Shown here: positions 58,401 to 64,000 of the stretch, one piece after another
How the letters are laid out: each line of letters opens with the position of its first letter
Numbering within the stretch: position 1 is the stretch's first letter
From: Morella rubra
Taxonomy: Eukaryota > Streptophyta > Magnoliopsida > Fagales > Myricaceae
Reading direction: 5' to 3'
NCBI GenBank assembly: GCA_003952965.2
Contig: CM025851.1
Span: 26,053,798 to 26,117,797 of the forward strand
Length of the DNA: 64,000 bases
Made by a program: the position numbers and the translations under genes
Notes under the pieces: model-generated
The model's input: the letters and a program-made list of their open reading frames with translations, nothing else
Told to the model about the DNA's origin: nothing
The model's database searches: none

Positions 58401-61324
58401 CCCTATTGTTTCCTAATACACTTCTATTGGTTAGTATATATATTATTGTTTATTTTACTAAGCAATATATTAGATCATTTACTTGTTACTGTTGTGATAA
58501 TCACAAATAATGTTTGAGAGTTAAAAATTTTAGGGTGGTTAAAATTTTGAGGTATGAGAGTTGGTGAAAAAGTAAAAATAGTTTATGAGAGTTAGTAAAA
58601 AAGTGAAGAGATAGAAGATTTGAATGAATATTATAATAAAAAAAGAATAATTTGATGAGGAGAGATAAATTATTTTGTAATTTTTTTTTTAATTAGGGCC
58701 AAAATTTTGAGTGCTAAAAGTATGGTGATTTCAAATCTTGAAAATGTTTTCCTTAGCTTTAAAAATACAAAACAAGCTCAAGCTCGAGCTTGTTTAAAAT
58801 TTAACGAGCCGAGTTCAAACAAAGGTTTTCTAGCTTTATTGTGTTAAACGAGCCGAGCTCGAACATTCATTACTCAGCTCGACTCGGCTCGTTTACAGCC
58901 CTACTTGTTTGATAATTGTCCACCAATGCCTCAATACCTGCTAGAGGCATCCCTTGCCAACGCAAACATCAGCCACCCCACCTTGGGGGTGCCCAAAGGA
59001 AAAAGAAAAAGAAAATAGAAGGTGGTTAATATTAGTGGTTTTGGATTGAATAATCTGTTGAACTGCTGTTGGGTCTTGGAGTTTCTTGTGTTTGGGATCT
59101 TACTTTGATGAGATTAGTGGTTTTGGATTGAATAGTCTGTTGAACTGCTGTTGGGTCTTGGAAGTTTCTTGTATTTGGGATCTTACTTTGATGAGATTAG
59201 TGGGTTTGGACTGAATAATCTGTTGAGCTTCAGTTGGGTCTTTAAATTTGGCAACTTGTAGTTGGGATCTGACTTCTATATTTTTGGTTCTATTATTGTG
59301 TGGAATTTGGTTTATGTGGTTATATCGGTATATGCTTAGCACTTTTTGCATTTGGATTAGCAAATGTAGGTAAATTTTGAACCTCTGTGGATTTTGGGAT
59401 GAAGATTTAGATTACTCTCAACTGCATAAGGAGCTCTGTTGATTTTGTGAGTTTAGTTGTCTTGGGTTGATGTGTTTAGCCAAGCCATACATAGGGTTTC
59501 TGTTTGTCCTATCAATCGACTTCTTTGTAAAGTGGATGCCCTGAGTCTTGTTGTTTTGTTGACTCCTTTCCAATGATTCATAACACAGCTGAGCCATACT
59601 GTGCTCCCTGCTGTTGCATGTTTTAAAAATTTTTTGTGCGGTTTTAGAATAGTCTCCTGCGGAAACGCTTTCCTTCAAAAAGCTTTCTTTGTCAGATCAA
59701 CTGGAGCCTAAGTCCATTGTTTATTTTCTAGACTCTGGCGTGAGGAGGTTGGTTCTTCAACTGCTTTTGAGGAGATAATGAAATCAGTTTTAAGTTGGTA
59801 ATTGTCAAAATGGCTGGCCTTAGGATCGTTTGGGTCATAATCCTGTTCAAATGAACTGAATTGCACTGCAATTTGTGAGTCAATAACTTCAATTGGGTAT
59901 CTTTTCGAAATATCAGTCCTATATGTTCCTCTCATGGAGATTCTTTAGGTCATCTGGTATTGCTGGGCATCTACTGCTTGCTGGAGGATATGATACAGAG
60001 ATGCATTGGATTATTGCTTCTTGTAGTTTAATGATTGCAAATTGGATGCATGTTTGTTCTTTTCATTGTGGTAAGAGGAGGTGATACCTTTGATGGAAGC
60101 CTGCTGTTGGACATTGCGTATTTTGTTTATTGGGTTCCCTGTTGGAGGTCCTGTTATCCTTTTTTTTTTTTTTATGAAAATGGTCCTGTTATCCAATTAA
60201 GAGCGTAATTGGGTATTACTTCTTAACTCCTAAAAGTTGTTGTGTTCAATGTTTAAGAAATATGCTAGTCAGTTTATTTATTTAGTTCTCCTTATTGTGT
60301 GTAGCATGTTGTATGGCTATTCCTTGTCGGTTTTTTGCAATTTGGGAGGCCGTGATATCTGCTTTTCTTGTAGTGCATCAGATATGGAATCTGGATTAGC
60401 TACTTTAAAGGCTTTGGCATCTTCTTTAAGTCGTGGGATTTAAATCTTCTTTTTTTGGTTGTTTAATCTGGTATGGGCTTCTTTTGTGGCCTTTCATTTT
60501 CTCTTGGACTTCCATTTAGCACCTTTGTTTTTTATTCTTTGAGCGTAATTATTCTCCCTGCTAAATTCATTCACAAGGTATGAAATAAAAAACCAAAAGA
60601 TAAATATAGACCAACCTCAAAGGAGTCGAAAAAGTGGTTTTTTTTTTTGCACTCTTTTGCACTCGCTCTTGCTTACATTCTGGGATTCCATATCCTTTTA
60701 CAAAGGAGATTTTAAGTCCCCTATGTAGCATAAAAGCGAATAAGCATGTTATAACTGATGAAATGCTTCCTAATTTTATCCTTTTCCCCATAGGGTGACC
60801 GGTTGCGGCAAAATATTCTAGAAAAGGTCCAGGCGACCCAAATTCGAACTATCTCAATTGTGGAAGAAAAACTCCTCCAAAAACTCCGTGAAAAAGAGGC
60901 TGAGGTGGAGAGATTTAACCAGAAGAATGTGGAGCTTGAAGAGCGAATGGACCAGTTAACTGTGGAAGCAGGTGCTTGGCAACAGCAAGCCAAATACAAT
61001 GAAAACTTGATCGCAGCTCTCAAGTTCAATCTCCAGCAAGTATATGCTCAAAGTAGGGATAGTAAAGAGGGATGTGGTGATAGTGAATTAGATGATTCAG
61101 CTTCTTGCTGCAACGGCCGTTCCATTGATTTTCAGCTGCTTTGCAAGGAGAACAATGACATGACAGAGATGATGACTTGTAAGGCTTGTAGAGTCAATGG
61201 CTTGTGCATGCTTTTGTTGCCTTGTAAGCACCTCTGCCTTTGTAAAGATTGTGCAAGTAGGCTTAGTTTCTGTCCTGTGTGTCAGTCCTCTATATGTAAT
61301 GCTTTGGTCTTGTCCTTTTGTTGA
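55481..61324 (+). CDS. BRG: BOI-related (BRG-type) RING E3 ubiquitin ligase, four exons
   Basis: Relatives of Arabidopsis BOI/BRG1-3 attach ubiquitin, act in DELLA/gibberellin, defence and cell-death pathways, and are often nuclear. Exons 55481-55551, 55657-55757, 56155-56477 and 60794-61324 join in frame through GT-AG introns of 105, 397 and 4316 bp to 341 residues. Seen in order: Gln-rich N-terminus, 'QHPPYVPS', 'GSDGGVDLQWN', 'LEPKNKRLKEQDFLENNS', 'DFLQPRSVSTGLGLSLD', the coiled-coil/BIR-binding-like region (about 145-250, 'RLRQNILEKVQA', 'AGAWQQQAKYNENLI') and a C-terminal RING (C294, C297, C309, H311, C315, C318, C325, C328). The last residues 'SSICNALVLSFC' replace the usual family tail ending in 'GMEVYM', suggesting a small out-of-frame deletion before the old stop. 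The large intron carries a hAT element. Confidence 0.9.
57238..57385. mobile_element. Half MITE, 'ttttaacaaatca' family, copy 3 (in intron 3 of the BOI-like gene)
   Basis: 'gtggtattgacttttaacaaatcagttcctaagataaaact' (read as short words) and 'acatataggtccttccatt' match the left halves of the copies at 33345 and 49035. The right half is missing. Confidence 0.6.
57674..58903. mobile_element. hAT-like non-autonomous element with perfect 8-bp duplication, in intron 3 of the BOI-like gene
   Basis: The element starts 'tagggctggtaaatgaac' and ends 'ctcgtttacagcccta'. It is flanked by 'cttgtttg' on both sides (57666-57673 and 58904-58911), an exact 8-bp target duplication. Subterminal regions are full of 'gagctcg' and 'ggctcg' words in inverted order. 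The interior is AT-rich, noncoding and shared with 40241-41685. Length 1230 bp. Confidence 0.93.
59031..59225 (+). repeat. Tandem repeat, ~82 bp x 2.3, in intron 3 of the BOI-like gene
   Basis: 'attagtggttttggattgaa' recurs at 59031 and 59113 and, with changes, at 59196. Each unit contains 'ctgttgaactgctgttgggt'. The minus-strand frame at 59100-59363 only reflects this repetition. Confidence 0.85.
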
Positions 61325-62431
61325 TTGCCTTTTGTGCTGTTGTATTTTTCCTTAGGATCCTGTATTTTCAACAAGTTTCAAATCATGGGGCATATTAGGG
61401 TTTTGTTCACATCCCGGTCAGTAAATAATAAAAGTTGTACCCATATAGTTTTACATTCTGATTTGGATTTATTTTTGCAGTTATTGATGTGTTGGCTTAG
61501 ATCTTTGTTCAAAGAGTAGGTCTGAATAGAGGTTCAATATTTTGGGGTCTATAGAGAAGTATGAAATCTTCGGCTGAGCTGACTATGGGTAGCTGCAGGA
61601 GTAGCCACGGGTAATGAGAAAGTTGGGTGTGTGTAGGATAGGGTTCTAGGTTCGAGTTTTATCAAAGAAGGGAGAAAGAGAGAACTGGCTGCTTGATAGA
61701 GTGAGATAGAAGTGGTACTGGAGACTGAGGATGATTTGATAAATAACTTGCCCACTGAAGTTTTCTGCCCTGTTTGTCTGGCCTTTTTGCGTTTTGAATA
61801 CTGTGTGAAAGATGTCCACAGGCCATTGCTGTTGCACCGGCGGAAATCGACGGTGCTTGCTCTTGGGCCTTCTCTGGGGGATTATAGTCCTAGCCATAGG
61901 GTGGGACTCTGAGGGTACTTTCTCTTTCCTATCCTGGACCTGGAGTACTAGCCCAGGACACCCGCGAGCGAACCATTCGGCCGTCTGCAGAAACTATTTT
62001 GAACTGAAAAACATTAACTCAACTGGACTGGGATACGGCCAAGTGTACTTGCCTACTCCAACTTGCCCGCACGACCCGTCTTCCGGTTTTGGTGGGGATC
62101 ATAGCTAAGCCTTGGGTGAACCGCTCTCTGCATGTGCAAAACAATAGAGGGGAAAAATGGCCATTATATGTGTCATCTGTCATGCGACAGTGGGTAATAT
62201 TACCCTACATCCGAAGTAGGGGCTGCATGAATATACTGTTCTTCCAGTTTCTTGGTAGAGACGAAGGGAAAACATATAATCTAGGGAGAGCGACAATAGA
62301 GTAAAAAGGTAAAGAAAAAAAAAAAGGAAGGGAAAAATACATAAAAAATTATCTTTCTACAAGGCTGTTTTTGGGAGGGACCCTGGACATGTCTGCTTCC
62401 TATGCTATGGCTGCCGTGGGTGAAAATTAGA
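61325..62431. other. 3' flank of the BOI-like gene, no gene recognised
   Basis: The first few hundred bases are probably the 3' UTR. At 61700-62310 composition is more even, and plus-strand frames (61812-62108 and 62089-62304) occur, but they show no known domain and no supporting splice context. I leave them uncalled. Confidence 0.4.
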
Positions 62432-62617
62432 GGGTGTTCGGTTAGAGAGTTTTTTGAGAATTTTTTGTATTTTGAGAATTTTTAGGTGATGTTAACTTTA
62501 TTGGTATGCGTGTTTTAGTTATTTTTATGTAGTATTAAGAATGATGTTTAGTTGTAGAATATTTTGTATTCTGAGAATTCAAAAAAATCCTGAGGATTTT
62601 TATATACCGAACTTGCT
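62432..62617. mobile_element. Small MITE with 5-bp target duplication
   Basis: The ends 'gggtgttcgg' and 'ccgaacttgc' are inverted. 'ttaga' lies on both sides (62427-62431 and 62618-62622). Inner words 'gaatttttaggtgatgtt' match the element at 4365-5100. 186 bp, noncoding. Confidence 0.75.
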
Positions 62618-62622
62618 TAGAA

Positions 62623-64000
62623 AGGTAGTTGAATTTGAAATGGAAAAAAAAAATTTCCCCTGCTCACTGTTGGGCAGCTAATTGAAAACGAATCGTACTG
62701 GTCATATTTTGAATTCAACTCCACCTGACTCGAGTATCCTATTTTTGCGTGATGCCGCAACACTAGTCTGTGCCCTTGAACAAAGCAAGCGTGTTCTAAT
62801 AACTAGGTAGGGCTCCTTTTGATTTTTTTTAGGTATAACTTCCTGCAGAAGTTTGTAGTACCACTCGTTATTATTAAATGATTAAGATTCGTTAAGTTAG
62901 CATATAATTCACCTATTATTTCTTTGGGATTTTCAATTTATCTCTAAATGACAGTACTTAAGATTTAGAAAGAAAATATAGCCCTTGGGATCATAACTTG
63001 TTCTCTACGGATACGTGACACTTCAACAAACGTTATTTATCAATCCAAATCAAGACACTAATAGAAGATCAAGGTCAAATCATGACGCAAAGAAGACATA
63101 TGGTGTAATTCATGAAACTTCGAAGATCAATATAATCTGCTCGATCTATACAATTAATCCGAAATTAATTTTGCGATGAAGATGCCAAATGTTGGAGATC
63201 GAGCCAAACCCTAAGCGCAATTTGCAATAAGTTCAGCTATTAAATTAAGTGAACATGAATTGTCACCTCTATGGTATGCACCAAACCTAATAATTAGGGT
63301 TGAGCCAGGCGATGAAAATGTAGACTAATTCACGATGTGCAATATATAACTACTAGTAGTTAATTAGCTTCAAGTTTTCTAATCTAATGCTCTATTAATT
63401 AGTATGGTAGAAGGCTTGGGGAGCAAGTTTTGGTGTTGTATTGAAGAAGTGGGGAAGAGGTTGATAAGGGTTAATGCTTTTGTTTAGAGGAGGGAGAAGA
63501 TTGATGAACTTTTTTCTAATCATGCCTTAGAAAGTGATGACAAAGAGGAAAGTGAATATGCTTCTCCCATGATTATAGACTATCTTGCAATCTCCTACTA
63601 TGATTATTATTATTCCCACCACCTCCACTTTCACCTTCCACCGCAAACCCCAGCCGATCTAAGTCCTGTCATACTCATGCCCTTTGCCTTTTTCTGCCTT
63701 CTGATCTTTTCTTTCTTAAAAGGAATTATAAATGTAAAAACCTAGATAAAATATTTTATTCTGAATTTATAAAAATTCGAGCAGGGAAGAGTGTAAGTTT
63801 ACTTCAGTTCAATCATCCAATTCCCCCCTCCATATTCCCCATAAAGCTGTTTTCTCCTTTCTTTTTTCTTCTTTTCTCTCTGTGGGGTCTTTGGCCCTCT
63901 ATCTCTAAAGCTTCCTTCCACTTTGTATCTGATCTATACCTTCTTTTCATAGATACTATGCATCAGTACTGGATAAATTAAAGGCTCCAACATATTTCTT
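62623..64000. other. Intergenic stretch to the window edge, no gene seen
   Basis: AT-rich DNA. A CT-rich tract at 63840-63910 could be the leader of a gene beyond the edge, but nothing in the window supports it further. Confidence 0.4.

Noticed and set aside
61646-62108. Frames on both strands downstream of the BOI-like gene
   Set aside because: No recognisable domain, no splice support; possibly 3' UTR or decayed repeat.
1-64000. A new multi-gene defence or metabolic system
   Set aside because: The four host genes belong to unrelated known families and are far apart; everything between them is explained mainly by transposons or featureless noncoding DNA.

Overview
The window is nuclear DNA of a flowering plant, most likely a eudicot. 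The evidence is GT-AG introns, AT-rich intergenic DNA, plant-specific protein families (RALF peptide, BOI/BRG RING ligase, SBT1 subtilase, LEA_2-like membrane protein) and a dense load of plant transposons (chromovirus-type and copia LTR relics, L1-type LINEs with a plant RNase H tail, CACTA, hAT, Mutator-like, SINE and foldback elements). I see no tRNA, rRNA, CRISPR, organellar or bacterial signal.

Layout. 1-18.4 kb is a repeat graveyard: an LTR-like stretch, a 5'-truncated LINE (1625-3530), then four head-to-tail copies of a ~1.9 kb unit (A-D). Each unit is broken by a different insertion: a MITE, an unclassified 1.2 kb insert, a gypsy-type LTR with its primer-binding site, a second LINE, a foldback MITE and a copia/SIRE-like relic that itself carries a CACTA-like insert. 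18.4-25.2 kb holds a hAT remnant with transposase C-terminal coding, a CACTA relic rich in cgatcgatcg words, a second related hAT remnant, and one copy of a 1.0-1.5 kb block repeated at 28.7-29.7 kb. Between the two blocks lies an intronless SBT1-type subtilase (25266-27564), broken by a frameshift just before its catalytic serine.

30-38 kb is mostly noncoding, with a foldback repeat, a SINE-like retroposon, a MITE and a Mutator-like element (34570-36927) with ~200-bp inverted ends that carries a decayed copy of a MAKR (membrane-associated kinase regulator) gene. 38506-39646 is an intact three-exon gene for a single-pass LEA_2/NHL-like membrane protein. 40.2-41.7 kb is a hAT-like element. 42.9-47.9 kb is a ~5 kb CACTA element with GGCGGTC subterminal repeats and transposase-associated coding remnants.

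51072-51431 (minus) is an intact RALF34-like peptide hormone gene. 52263-53269 is a third member of the tagtggcgga hAT family. 55481-61324 is a four-exon BOI-related RING E3 ligase gene whose 4.3 kb third intron contains a 1230-bp hAT element with a perfect 8-bp target duplication; its last ~10 residues differ from the family tail. The rest, to 64000, is noncoding as far as I can see.

The host genes (subtilase, LEA_2-like, RALF34-like, BOI-like) are separate single genes with no shared pathway visible in the sequence. I found no convincing new multi-gene system. The most informative material is transposon biology: a captured MAKR gene, hAT families dated by target duplications, nested insertions in a macro-tandem array, and small deletions that altered two host genes. 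Coordinates of transposon edges without a stated target duplication are approximate.
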